From NCBI RefSeq assembly GCF_900104585.1, contig NZ_FNVX01000004.1, positions 434,001 through 498,000 on the forward strand: a stretch of DNA of 64,000 bases, given 5' to 3'. Source of the stretch: Bacteroides ihuae (GTDB lineage Bacteria; Bacteroidota; Bacteroidia; Bacteroidales; Bacteroidaceae). Numbering within the stretch: position 1 is the first letter of the stretch; the number at the start of each line of letters is the position of its first letter. Positions 9,443 through 18,795 of this stretch are shown here, in pieces. The notes under the pieces are model-generated. The model was not told the origin of the DNA. It was given only the letters and a program-made list of their open reading frames with translations, and ran no database searches. The position numbers and the translations under genes were made by a program.

Positions 9443-9535
9443 ACTCGATAAATTTTATTCCACAAAGTTATGTCTTTAAATGCTTCATTCATAGTATAAA
9501 TTAGACAGAAAGAAAGCTGAATATAATATTTTACG

Positions 9536-9543
9536 TACCTTTG
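9536..9543 (+). promoter_or_regulatory. -7 element TACCTTTG directly before the AraC gene
   Basis: TACCTTTG fits TAnnTTTG exactly and ends 4 bases before the ATG at 9548. The predicted transcript would begin at or next to the start codon; the next in-frame Met is about 80 codons on, so the mRNA may be leaderless. No clear -33 element. Confidence 0.45.
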
Positions 9544-9547
9544 CACC

Positions 9548-10372
9548 ATGCCGATCAATCATCTGAAAAAAATATTTAAATCTGTCGAAGGAAATCCGAA
9601 TAGTGAAAGGATAACTCCGTCTGAAAATGTAAAAAGCTACGTTGAAGGCTTTTATGTTTTCTCGTGTAATGATATAGAAGAGAACCAGTTAGTTTTTAAT
9701 GATGGATTACCGACTATCATCTTTCTTCCATCGACTACTGACCACATTAATATCCATAACAACGGTTCTTTGATTACATTTCAGACAGCATGGATTAATG
9801 GCGGAATCATGAAAAACATTTATATAAATGATCTCAACAAGGTTGAGTCTGTTTTAGTAGTGCGATTTAAGCCCTATGCATTCTATGATATTTTTAATTT
9901 GCCTACTCACTTCTTTAGAAATAAATGCGTGGCCTCACTTGCCGATATTAATTTTGACCCGTTTGTGCTTAACAAAATCTATTCTGAAAAACAAGATAGT
10001 AACAGAATAAGGCAGATAGAATCTTACATAGAGCAAATAGCCTTTGCTTCTAAACGAAATGCTTTATTTGATTCAGCCATGGAATATATAAGTACAATGA
10101 AAGGACAAACAACCGTATCACATGTAGCTCATCAAATAGGGGTAAACTATAAATGGCTGGAACGTAGTTTTCTAAACTGCCTGGGCATATCTCCCAAAGA
10201 ATACATACTGCTTCAACGTTTTATCTTTGCATACATCAACTTCACAGACAGTAAAGAGAAGGATTTGATAGAAGTAGCCCTCTCAAGTGGTTTTTATGAC
10301 TATAACCATTTTCTAAAAGAATTCAAATCCTATACCGGAAAAACTCCACTTGAATACATTTCCAATCTCTAA
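9548..10372 (+). CDS. AraC-family transcriptional regulator
   Basis: 274 residues. The C-terminal third (about 175-270) carries the two helix-turn-helix motifs of the AraC/XylS DNA-binding domain: TVSHVAHQIGVNYKWLERSF, then EVALSSGFYDYNHFLKEFK with the closing TGKTPLEY. The N-terminal 150 residues resemble the beta-rich sensory domain of Bacteroidetes AraC proteins, with no ligand inferable. It is divergent from the accessory methionine aminopeptidase (about 105 bp between starts), which could be a target. Confidence 0.9.
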   Translation: MPINHLKKIFKSVEGNPNSERITPSENVKSYVEGFYVFSCNDIEENQLVFNDGLPTIIFLPSTTDHINIHNNGSLITFQTAWINGGIMKNIYINDLNKVESVLVVRFKPYAFYDIFNLPTHFFRNKCVASLADINFDPFVLNKIYSEKQDSNRIRQIESYIEQIAFASKRNALFDSAMEYISTMKGQTTVSHVAHQIGVNYKWLERSFLNCLGISPKEYILLQRFIFAYINFTDSKEKDLIEVALSSGFYDYNHFLKEFKSYTGKTPLEYISNL

Positions 10373-10441
10373 ATATCTAACCTTACTACGCACTCAATAT
10401 TCTTATCAACGTATCCTGGAGGGCTATTTTGAATATTGCAA

Positions 10442-11288
10442 TTACGAATTAGGCGACATATGCACCACCCGTTGCGGGAAAGGAATACTGATATTGTGTT
10501 GGCGGAATTTGTAGAACAAATCGTGACGGATCTGACTCTTTATATTCTCAACTCGAAATACATTCTCACACCAAAAGTAAACGGTAAAAAGCAAAGAGGA
10601 GTCGCCAAAATCATTGAATCGCACAAATGGCGCAGGCACATTGAGCACACCTTCTTGTTGCTCGCAGACCTCTTTCATCACCTTCATCACCAAGTCTATA
10701 TCTGAGGAATAATCAACACCTACACTTACCTCGAAACGCGACGAAGAGATAGAATGTGTCCAGTTTATTAGCTCATTTTTAGTTAGAAGCGTATTGGGTA
10801 GAAGGATAAACTTATCATCGCGAGTCAGGACAAGCGTGGTACGAAGATTTATTTCTCTGACCTCACACACCAAACCGTTTATATCAATCACATCATTTAC
10901 TTTTATAGATGAATCGATGAGTATGATGATGCCCGAAACAAAGTCGCTGAAAAGGTTCTGCAATCCAAGCCCCACACCTACCAGAAGGGCCGCAGAACCT
11001 GCTAGTATAATCTTGAGGTTGAAGCCAAAAAGTTGCAGTATCCACCCAAATGTAATGATTGTAATGATGTATCGAACAAGATTATTGATAGAATATTTCT
11101 TACCAAGGTCTAAATGCTTTGATCTGTAGATTGCTTTTTTTTATAAAGTACATTACAAGGAACATTCCGGCGATAATAGCCAGTAACTCTATCACAGTCA
11201 AGACCTTAACATCTGAGGTTTTAGTCAATCTTATAATTGAATAATTTAATATTTCATCAAAATCGTTCATTTCTTTCATAAATCGCAT
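10442..11288 (-). pseudogene. MscS-family mechanosensitive channel gene, frameshifted in an A8 tract
   Basis: The first 50 or so codons (from ATG 11288) encode an N-terminal membrane segment ending in MYFIKK. The frame then hits an A8 run (T8 on the plus strand, 11135-11142) and shortly stops. Dropping one A restores a continuous frame reading RSKHLDLGKKYSI, the pore helix ILAGSAALLVGVGLGLQNLF and the MscS beta domain through to the stop at 10442, about 281 residues in all, typical for a small MscS channel that relieves turgor on osmotic downshift. The lesion could be a real null mutation, a phase-variable homopolymer, transcriptional slippage, or a sequencing error. Confidence 0.8.
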
Positions 11289-12143
11289 AAATAAACTCTA
11301 ATATAAAGAGAATCTTTTTAAGTAAACTTATGTGTTCCTTATTTCTTAAGCCGTTTAACATAAGGTAACACTTAAACTCATTTATGCGGCAGGTAGTAAA
11401 ATGCAGTATCTCAATCAACTTATTTCACAATTAATTTACAGTAAGGAAAGCATATAAGTTCACCGTGGTGAAGTAGTTAATTCACCACGGTGATCTAGTT
11501 AGTTCAGCACGCTGAATTAACTACTTCACCAAACCCCATCCAGAAGGCCTGTAGAGCCGGTTATTAATATCAACAAAACAACAGAGAAACATTGAAGAGA
11601 AAAGACGCAATATCCTCCCACTGAATCGCTAAATAAGAAATGAATCTATGATTATTCAAGAAAGACTTCGATGTTTCAGAAAAAGACTTAAGTGTTTTCA
11701 AAAAACATAATAGAGTAGAGATAACTCGTATTGAGACTTGTATCAAAATGTCAGGAAATGAACAAATAGATGCAAGCACATGTTACCTATACAAGTGCAC
11801 GTTACAGTCAGTTTAAAATAAAATTCTATAATTGAATAAAACAAATTATTGTTATTTTCTGAATTAGAAAGTCAGGCAAATACTCTTTTCTTATCAATGA
11901 CAAACAGCGCTAATACGTAATGGATTAATTATGTTTAAGCTAAATCTCCATACATAAATAATCCTCCCCCTGTGGTCATTCTTTTCCTATTTGAATGTTG
12001 AATCATGCAACTATTCCCGATAATCATAAAACAGACTGAAAGTCTTGAATTTTGCTTTTCCTGATGAGATAGATGCATAAAGCACAAAATATCAGTTCTC
12101 TGAAAATTCAGTTTAAACCAAAATAATTAAAAAATAAACAAGT
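11289..12143. other. Long intergenic region, repeat-rich, no gene recognised
   Basis: 855 bp without a convincing gene. It contains palindromic repeat copy 1 (11428-11577). From about 11655 to 11715 there are imperfect 20-21 bp tandem units built on a TTCAAGAAAGACTT-like motif, and at 11773-11808 two imperfect copies of a CAAG-xCACxTTAC motif. A 69-codon minus-strand frame here has no coding look. Confidence 0.6.
11428..11577 (+). repeat. Dispersed palindromic repeat, copy 1
   Basis: Left flank ATTAATTTACAG followed by ATATAAGTTCA; core of three short palindromes (TTCACCGTGGTGAA, TTCACCACGGTGA, TTCAGCACGCTGAA) linked by CTAGTTAGTT/AGTAGTTAA spacers; right flank GAAGGCCTGTAGAG then GGTTATTAATATCAACAAA. 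The same flanks recur at 31582, 42863 and (reverse) 58727 while the core differs. Confidence 0.85.
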
Positions 12144-12599
12144 ATGAAAACAATTAAAAATGAAAAAATATTGATTGCATTAGATTATGATGAGACATCG
12201 CAAAAAGTGGCAGAACAAGGTTTTGCAATGGCAAAAGCCATGAACGCAAAAATAATCTTATTGCATGTTGTTTTTGAACAACCGATATATTATTCATCCT
12301 ATATGTATATGCGTGAATTGAGGGTTGATGTAAAGGATGATTTCAAAAAAATAGCACAAGAATTTTTAGATAAAACAAAGAAAAATCTTGGTGATGAATC
12401 GATTGAAACGATCTTAAATGAAGGCGAAATTGCTGAAACAATATTAAATACAGCAAAAGAAATGGAAGTAGATATTATTGTCATGGGATCGCACAGCCGA
12501 AAATGGTTGGAAAACATCATTTTAGGAAGTGACGCGGAAGATGTTTTAAAGAAAACAACTATACCACTTTTTATCATTCCAGTAAAAAAACAAGATTGA
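12144..12599 (+). CDS. Universal stress protein (UspA family)
   Basis: 151 residues, a single Usp domain. ILIALDYDETSQKVAEQGF opens the fold and the nucleotide-binding GSHSRKWLENIILGSDAEDVL (G-2x-G-9x-G(S/T)-like) lies near the C-terminus. Such proteins aid survival under starvation or oxidative and acid stress. It begins a plus-strand run of stress-related genes (PRC-barrel protein, permease) whose spacing of 120-130 bp leaves co-transcription open. Confidence 0.9.
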   Translation: MKTIKNEKILIALDYDETSQKVAEQGFAMAKAMNAKIILLHVVFEQPIYYSSYMYMRELRVDVKDDFKKIAQEFLDKTKKNLGDESIETILNEGEIAETILNTAKEMEVDIIVMGSHSRKWLENIILGSDAEDVLKKTTIPLFIIPVKKQD

Positions 12600-12732
12600 C
12601 TTTATTCTTAAAATAAAGACTTTACAGATTGGATTCGTTTCATAATTTTTATCCGAGTGGTCCTTTTTTAGGCCTTTAGAATGATAAGAGAATGATACCA
12701 AATTATAAATTAAAAGAGAGAGGGAAATAATT

Positions 12733-13491
12733 ATGTTAATTAGCGCAAAAACACTGAATGGCTATAAATTGAATAGCCTCGATGGGGAAATAGGAAAAGC
12801 TAAAGAGTTCTATTTCGATGATAAATATTGGACAATTCGTTATTTGGTTGCTGATACGGGAGGCTGGCTTACAGGCAGGAAGGTATTGATATCTCCGTAT
12901 TCACTGGCAGGAGTGAATAAAGAGACTGAACACATTGACGTCAATTTGACCAAAAAGCAAATCGAAGACAGTCCCTTATTAGAAAGTGATAAACCTGTTT
13001 CATTACAATTCGAGGAATCCTACTATGGGTATTATGGATCGCCTATCTATTGGGCAGGCTCATATATGTGGGGATATTATCCTTACATCTTAATGGAGCA
13101 TGAAAAATGGGAAAAATCGCCTAAAGAGGAGAAAACGTGGGATCCTCATTTACGGAGTACTTATAATGTAGATGGTTATAGCATCCAAGCCAACAATGGC
13201 GAAATTGGCCATGTAGAGGATTTTATTATTAATGATGAGACCTGGGAAATTGTATATTTAGTCATTGATACAAAGAATTGGTGGCCAGGAAAGAAGGTGT
13301 TGGTTTCACCACGATGGATGGAGCAGGTTAGTTTCGATGAATCGAAATTAGTAGTTAACCTTTCTCGCGAGGTTATCAAACAGGCACCGGAATATGTTGA
13401 GGAATCTTTGCTAACTAGAGAATATGAGGCCAAACTACATGAATATTATAATCAAAAGGGATATTGGGCTAATGAAACGATTGCCGAATAG
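12733..13491 (+). CDS. Double PRC-barrel domain protein
   Basis: 252 residues. Two PRC-barrel units are visible: residues about 5-80 (ISAKTLNGYKLNSLDGEIG, then YLVADTGGW and KVLISPY) and about 140-215 (GYSIQANNGEIGHVEDFII, then YLVIDTKNWWPGKKVLVSP). A Tyr/Gly-rich linker with YYGYYGSPIYWAG joins them. PRC barrels are small beta domains found in stress proteins and in photosynthetic reaction-centre and RimM proteins; this arrangement is common in environmental-stress gene clusters. It lies between UspA and an APC permease. Confidence 0.85.
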   Translation: MLISAKTLNGYKLNSLDGEIGKAKEFYFDDKYWTIRYLVADTGGWLTGRKVLISPYSLAGVNKETEHIDVNLTKKQIEDSPLLESDKPVSLQFEESYYGYYGSPIYWAGSYMWGYYPYILMEHEKWEKSPKEEKTWDPHLRSTYNVDGYSIQANNGEIGHVEDFIINDETWEIVYLVIDTKNWWPGKKVLVSPRWMEQVSFDESKLVVNLSREVIKQAPEYVEESLLTREYEAKLHEYYNQKGYWANETIAE

Positions 13492-13612
13492 CATTCTCAT
13501 TGAAAAGAACTTTGGCACTAGCTCAAAGTTTAGCTAGGTATGTTCTCAGCAAAGGTAATGTGTTTCTATTGCCTGATTAAATTTAGTATATTTGAAAAAG
13601 TTTCCGAAATAA

Positions 13613-14908
13613 ATGAATAAGAAAATAGGGCTAAAGGCCGCAATGGCCATCGGAATTGGCGGAATGGTTGGAGGTGGCATTTTTGCTGTTTTAGGGCTGG
13701 CTGTTTCCTTAGCAAGAGGAGGAACCCCGATTGCCTTTTTACTAGCAGGTATTTTAGCATTGATAACGTCCTATAGTTATGTAAAACTATCTCTTGCTTT
13801 TCCTGATAGAGGAGGAACCGTTAAGTTTGTCAACCAAGGTTTTGGCAAATCGGTTTTTAGCGGGGGTATAAACAACTTACTTTGGTTAAGTTATATCATC
13901 ATGTTGTCACTTTATGCTTCTGCCTTTGGTTCTTATGCACCCAACTTGTTCCATATCTTTAACAGTGACACAGTCAGTTTTCATGTCTATGCAAGTGGGA
14001 TCATTATTATTGCCACAGCCTTAAATTACTATAGCCTTAAGATTGTTGGAAAAATTGAGACTTATGCTGTAGTTATTAAACTTGTAATTTTGCTTGCATT
14101 CGTAGTCATTGGCATTTATGGTTTGTTTGGGAATCCGAACTTGACCCAACTGTCACCCCAAAATTGGGAGAGCCCCATCAATCTTATTACAGGTGGGATG
14201 GTGATTTTTGTGGCTTATGAAGGATTTGAGCTGATAGCAAATGCAGTTCCTGACATTGAAAACCCAAAAAAGAATGTTCCCAAAGCGTATTATTATTCTG
14301 TTATTTTTGTGATTCTTCTTTATATCATCATCGCTGCTGTAACGATAGGATCTTTACCCTTCAATAAAATAGCCACTGCACAAGATTATGTATTGGCAGA
14401 AGCTGCAAAACCGATGATCGGAAAAATTGGTTTTACGATTATAAGCATTGCCGCTCTAATCTCAACCTTCTCGGCAATCAATGCTTCTTTGTATGGGGGA
14501 AGTCGTGTGAGTTACGAGATTGCTGATGATGATGAACTTCCACACCAGTTGACTTTTCTGCTCTGGAATCACCCTGTTGGACTAATGATAACAGCCGTCC
14601 TGACTTTGCTTCTTGTTAATGTAGTGAATCTTGAAAGCATTTCTACAGCTGGCAGCGTTGGTTTTATCTTAATTTTCACATCAGTGAATTTTATAGGCTT
14701 TAAATTATCAAAAACTATCAATGGAAATAAAATGATTCCTTTAATCGGTTTTATATTAGGATTAGCTGCATTAGTAATCTTGATTGTACAACAGTATTCA
14801 TCAAACCGATTAGGAGTCATTTTAGCGATTTCAACAATCCTGGTTTGCTTTATTAGCGAATATATCTATAAAATCACTACTGTCCGGCTAAGATTTCCAA
14901 AGAAATAA
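13613..14908 (+). CDS. APC-superfamily amino-acid permease
   Basis: 431 residues with about 12 membrane segments. The first helix holds the GIGGMVGGGIFAVLG glycine-rich motif of APC transporters, and GGMVIFVAYEGFELIANAVPD matches the conserved TM6 region. It probably exchanges or imports an amino acid or polyamine across the inner membrane; substrate unknown. The neighbouring UspA and PRC-barrel genes suggest use under stress, for example acid-linked exchange (inference). Confidence 0.9.
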   Translation: MNKKIGLKAAMAIGIGGMVGGGIFAVLGLAVSLARGGTPIAFLLAGILALITSYSYVKLSLAFPDRGGTVKFVNQGFGKSVFSGGINNLLWLSYIIMLSLYASAFGSYAPNLFHIFNSDTVSFHVYASGIIIIATALNYYSLKIVGKIETYAVVIKLVILLAFVVIGIYGLFGNPNLTQLSPQNWESPINLITGGMVIFVAYEGFELIANAVPDIENPKKNVPKAYYYSVIFVILLYIIIAAVTIGSLPFNKIATAQDYVLAEAAKPMIGKIGFTIISIAALISTFSAINASLYGGSRVSYEIADDDELPHQLTFLLWNHPVGLMITAVLTLLLVNVVNLESISTAGSVGFILIFTSVNFIGFKLSKTINGNKMIPLIGFILGLAALVILIVQQYSSNRLGVILAISTILVCFISEYIYKITTVRLRFPKK

Positions 14909-15031
14909 TCAACTGTCACCAGGTTACTTAGCTCTAATATTGAGATTTTTTAGCGATAGCAAGCAACTTAGAAGCTATTTAGCGGAAATGATTAACACTC
15001 AAATTTATAAAGTCAGTTCAATTATTAATTG

Positions 15032-15039
15032 TAACTTTG
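15032..15039 (+). promoter_or_regulatory. -7 element TAACTTTG before the LytS/LytTR operon
   Basis: Exact TAnnTTTG match 67 bases upstream of the histidine-kinase ATG, in a non-coding gap. The -33 position is only weakly matched (TTTA-like). Confidence 0.4.
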
Positions 15040-15106
15040 CACAACTCCAAAGAAGTATACAAACAATGTTAAGAAAATAACCTTATATTAATATCTATTT
15101 TCAAAC

Positions 15107-16123
15107 ATGTATAAGAATAAATTATATAGAACTGCACTTTTGTCATCTCCTATCATGGCAGCCTTTGAGTTGTCTCCGACTTTTTTTCTGCAAACACACG
15201 GATATCCACTGAATTTTTGGTTTGCACTTGCAACTCTGACAATTCTAACCATAGCTATTTGGGGAGTGAATATTTATGTGATGAATATATGGATAAAAAG
15301 CGGCCGTAAAAACAACACGGAGTGGTATGCACTGAGTTACATTTTTACATTACTCTTGTTTGCATTGCTGTGGATTATCGTACATCTTTTCCCGGAATTG
15401 GATGATAGTAGAAGTAGACCATCTATTATATTTCCTATTATCAATATTTTGGCTCTTAACACTATTATATTGATCATATCGAATGCAATTACTGTCAGAT
15501 CAAAAAGTGAACAAGTAGATAAAGAATTGGCTAAATTAAAAATAAAGAATTTAGAAGCGGAACAACAGGTACTTGTAGGACAAATGCAACCTCACTTTCT
15601 ATTCAACGCACTAAGTACCCTTAGCTCCATTATAAGTTCCGATCCTGATTTAGCAAAAAAATATGTTATCAGGCTTTCAAATTTTCTGAGATATACGATA
15701 TCGGCCCACGAACACGTGCTTATTCCGCTTTCAGAAGAATTGAAATTTACACAGGATTACATTGAACTTCAGAAAATACGGTTCGAAGATTCTTTTTATT
15801 GCTCCCTAACTATACCTAATGAACAGATAATTCAATACCAAATTCCTGTTTATGCTCTCCAATCGTTAGTAGAAAACACATTTAAGCATAATTCGTTTAG
15901 TGACAAAAAGCCACTAAAGGTTAGTATTGAATTAAAAGATGATCAGTTAATTGTATCCAACAACAAAATGCTTAAACCCGTTTTTCTAGATGGAGAAAGA
16001 AAGGGTGTTGGTCTCAAAAATCTCAATAAAAGATATCAATTGATCGTCGGTAAAGACATCGACATCAAAGATACCCAAACAGAATACACGGTTACTCTTA
16101 AACTTATTCAGACAATGCCATGA
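15107..16123 (+). CDS. LytS-type sensor histidine kinase
   Basis: 338 residues. Four membrane helices occupy about 8-140 and a short coiled linker follows. The His_kinase domain shows QMQPHFLFNALSTLSSI with the phospho-accepting His at about 162. An HATPase domain follows, with an N-box-like LQSLVENTFKHN and GVGLKNLNKRY. It autophosphorylates in response to an unknown membrane signal and passes the phosphate to the regulator whose ATG overlaps its stop codon (16120). The downstream efflux genes are likely targets. Confidence 0.93.
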   Translation: MYKNKLYRTALLSSPIMAAFELSPTFFLQTHGYPLNFWFALATLTILTIAIWGVNIYVMNIWIKSGRKNNTEWYALSYIFTLLLFALLWIIVHLFPELDDSRSRPSIIFPIINILALNTIILIISNAITVRSKSEQVDKELAKLKIKNLEAEQQVLVGQMQPHFLFNALSTLSSIISSDPDLAKKYVIRLSNFLRYTISAHEHVLIPLSEELKFTQDYIELQKIRFEDSFYCSLTIPNEQIIQYQIPVYALQSLVENTFKHNSFSDKKPLKVSIELKDDQLIVSNNKMLKPVFLDGERKGVGLKNLNKRYQLIVGKDIDIKDTQTEYTVTLKLIQTMP

Positions 16124-16887
16124 TGAAAGTAATCATTATCGAAGACGAGAAGCGGACGGCAAAAGAATTGGCAACTACTCTTGAATCTATTGACGATCAA
16201 ATAGAAGTTGTCACGATTCTTTCATCTGTAGAACAGGCTATATCCTATATGCGAAACAATTCAGACTTTGATTTGATTTTTTCGGATATACAGCTTAGCG
16301 ACGGGCTTAGTTTTGAGATATTCAATAAAATACGGCTGTCAGCACCCGTTGTCTTTTGTACAGCTTATGATAAATATGCGTTGGAGTCTTTCAATACGAA
16401 CTCAATTGATTATATCCTAAAGCCATTTGACCGGAATTCGGTAGCAAAGTCTTTAGAAAAATACCATACACTAAAATCAAATTTTGCTGCTTTCAATCTC
16501 AATTTCAATAATTTATTACGAACTATCGGGGCACCGTCATCAACGATACAACAAACGTCTATTATTATTAGTAAAGGAGATAGAATCGTTCCGATTAAAA
16601 CAACTACAATAGCTCTTTTTGTGCATGAAGACGATTACGTGTTTGCATTGACATTTGATTTAAAAAGACACCTTGTTTCTCAGTCATTAGAAGAACTTGA
16701 ATCCGTTTGCGGAGATATCTTTTTCAGAGCAAACCGCCAATACCTTATCAACCGAAAAGCCGTAGAGGATGTGTCTCGTCATTTCAATCGAAAAATACAG
16801 GTCAATCTGACTTTCAATTATCCCACCCAGATACTCATAAGTAGACTCAAAGTTACCCAGTTTATTGAATGGCTAACACAAAATTGA
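16120..16887 (+). CDS. LytTR-family response regulator
   Basis: 255 residues. The receiver domain (1-120) has acidic EDE at 9-11, the phospho-accepting Asp at about 56 (FSDIQLSDG), a Thr in VFCTAYDK and the Lys of DYILKPF. A LytTR DNA-binding domain covers about 150-253 (DDYVFALTFDLKRHLVSQSL, then FRANRQYLIN). It overlaps the kinase gene by four bases, so the pair is translationally coupled. The RND pump operon begins about 540 bp downstream. Confidence 0.93.
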   Translation: MMKVIIIEDEKRTAKELATTLESIDDQIEVVTILSSVEQAISYMRNNSDFDLIFSDIQLSDGLSFEIFNKIRLSAPVVFCTAYDKYALESFNTNSIDYILKPFDRNSVAKSLEKYHTLKSNFAAFNLNFNNLLRTIGAPSSTIQQTSIIISKGDRIVPIKTTTIALFVHEDDYVFALTFDLKRHLVSQSLEELESVCGDIFFRANRQYLINRKAVEDVSRHFNRKIQVNLTFNYPTQILISRLKVTQFIEWLTQN

Positions 16888-16959
16888 GACGTTTGGCAGT
16901 TCACTCCCTTTTTTGAGCAGTTCACAGATATTTCCTTTTCATAACTTCCTCTAGCTAGC

Positions 16960-16967
16960 TACCTTTG
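16960..16967 (+). promoter_or_regulatory. -7 element TACCTTTG before the DoxX-like/efflux run
   Basis: Exact TAnnTTTG match 22 bases before the ATG at 16990, preceded by the palindromic-looking CTAGCTAGCTA at 16951-16961. Confidence 0.45.
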
Positions 16968-16989
16968 CTTTGAAATTTGGAAATACAAT

Positions 16990-17373
16990 ATGAATCTGAT
17001 AAAAAGAATAAAACCACATTTTTTCTGGCTACCCTCTATTTTAATGATGGTCGATGCTGTTTCTAAGCTACTCTTCCCCGATTTTTGGGTTGAGTATGCT
17101 AATTTGAATTTTCAGAACAGAATTATCTGGATTGGAATCATTGAACTATGTTGTTCGTTAATCTATATTTTCCCTCTCACTATGTCAATCGGCTTTTTTC
17201 TGATAAGCTGTTATTGGGGTGCTGCAATGGGTGTCAGTATAAACAACGAACAGTTCAATATTTTCCCATTACTCCTGTTAATTTGTTTTTCATTATCCTT
17301 TCATTGGCGAGGAGGAGCTATTTTCTCTAACAATATGTTTGCCCAGAAAAATTCGATACATCCTAATGAATAA
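16990..17373 (+). CDS. DoxX-like small membrane protein
   Basis: 127 residues with four hydrophobic helices and no signal for export. The layout (first helix with a Lys-Leu-Leu-Phe-Pro loop, second beginning IIWIGIIELCCSLIYIFP, third with a GxxxGAAMG-like turn) resembles DoxX-family membrane proteins of unknown biochemical role. It precedes the pump genes by 51 bp and may share their transcript. Confidence 0.6.
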   Translation: MNLIKRIKPHFFWLPSILMMVDAVSKLLFPDFWVEYANLNFQNRIIWIGIIELCCSLIYIFPLTMSIGFFLISCYWGAAMGVSINNEQFNIFPLLLLICFSLSFHWRGGAIFSNNMFAQKNSIHPNE

Positions 17374-17424
17374 AATAATAACTATCTGCACATCACGCAA
17401 AAAAAATAAAAAAATAATTTCATT

Positions 17425-18789
17425 ATGACTATAAAAACCAAAACTCTGAGGGTATGTTTGATACTTGCGCTGCCATTTTTCTTATCGGGTCGGATAGTAG
17501 CACAAGATCAGACATTGTCATTAAAAGAATGCATCAATTATACCCTACAACATCATCCCAATAGCACTATTTATCAAAATTCGGCCAAATCAGCCAAAGA
17601 AAAAATCCGCGAGAGCCGATCAGCTCTATTGCCCTCTGTGGCTGGAAATGTCGGGCTGGATTATAATCTTAAACTGGCAACTTCAGTGATACCTGCCGGA
17701 TCATTTGGAACGGAAGAAACAAAGTTACAGATGGGAAACAAGTTCAGCAATTCGGCTTATGTAGAGTTGGATCAAAAGCTCTTTGACAGAAGTGCATTCC
17801 TTGACGTAAAAACATCAAAGGTCAATAAAGAGATTGCTGATCTGAATTTGCTGAAGGAGAATGAAACGCTAATTTATAATACGGCTTCAGCTTATTACGA
17901 GGTACTTACCTATGCTGAAAAAGGAAAACTTTTGCGAGAGAGCGAAAAGCGGTATGAAACGACTGTGAGCATACTTAAATTACGTTATGCTCAAGGTGAA
18001 GAGAAAAAAAGCGAGTATACCAGGGCCAGAGTCAACTACAATAATGTACAATTTGAAATTGAATCCAATAATAGTTCTTATAAACTAGCATTGAACAAGC
18101 TTAAGAACAGCATTGGCATGGACATAGAAGTACCTATTAGTATAGAGGATAGCATTACAGATATAGATGTGAAAGAGCTGCCATTAGCTATTGGTTTAAA
18201 TGATTTTGACACCAACAGCTTGCTTGATTTTCAGATTGATCAAAAAAATCTAAGTGCAAAGAAATTGGATATTAAGCAGAAAAAAGCAGCTTACCTCCCC
18301 ACTTTATCATTATATGGTAAATATGGCGGAAATGGCTATGGCTCGAATTTTTTTCCGGCACTCGGCAACTGGTATGATTACTCTGTGATTGGGGTAAAAG
18401 CCACTATTCCAATTTTTAGCGGATTCAAAAAACAAAGCCAGTTGGCTCAAAGCAAATTAAGTCTTGCGTCTATGGAACTTACCAATAAATTAAACCTTCA
18501 AGAATATAAGCTTAACATAGAAAATGCGTCAACGGACATTGTAAGTACTTATACTAACTTAAAAAAGTCCAAAGAAAACTTACAACTTGCAACCGAAATG
18601 ATGGATGCCTCAATGGTTGAATATCAGGAAGGAACAGCAACTCTTTCTTCGCTGTTAGATACTGACTATTCTTACAAGGAAGCGAGGACTAATTATACAA
18701 CTTCCTTGTTAGACTATCTGACCGCACAATTAAGCTATTACAAAAACACAGGGACGATTTCACAATTTGTAAATGAAATAAAACAATAA
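17425..18789 (+). CDS. TolC-family outer-membrane efflux channel
   Basis: 454 residues. Signal peptide (about 1-26), then the two long helical repeats of OEP proteins, with LSLKECINYTLQHHP at the start and coiled stretches such as QYKLNIENASTDIVSTYTNL. It forms the outer-membrane duct for the pump encoded by the next two genes. Only 6 bp separate it from the adaptor gene, so they are in one operon. Confidence 0.93.
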   Translation: MTIKTKTLRVCLILALPFFLSGRIVAQDQTLSLKECINYTLQHHPNSTIYQNSAKSAKEKIRESRSALLPSVAGNVGLDYNLKLATSVIPAGSFGTEETKLQMGNKFSNSAYVELDQKLFDRSAFLDVKTSKVNKEIADLNLLKENETLIYNTASAYYEVLTYAEKGKLLRESEKRYETTVSILKLRYAQGEEKKSEYTRARVNYNNVQFEIESNNSSYKLALNKLKNSIGMDIEVPISIEDSITDIDVKELPLAIGLNDFDTNSLLDFQIDQKNLSAKKLDIKQKKAAYLPTLSLYGKYGGNGYGSNFFPALGNWYDYSVIGVKATIPIFSGFKKQSQLAQSKLSLASMELTNKLNLQEYKLNIENASTDIVSTYTNLKKSKENLQLATEMMDASMVEYQEGTATLSSLLDTDYSYKEARTNYTTSLLDYLTAQLSYYKNTGTISQFVNEIKQ

Positions 18790-18795
18790 CAAAAA

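Noticed and set aside
11570..11779. 69-codon minus-strand frame next to repeat copy 1
   Set aside because: Low-complexity composition, overlaps repeats, no start context.
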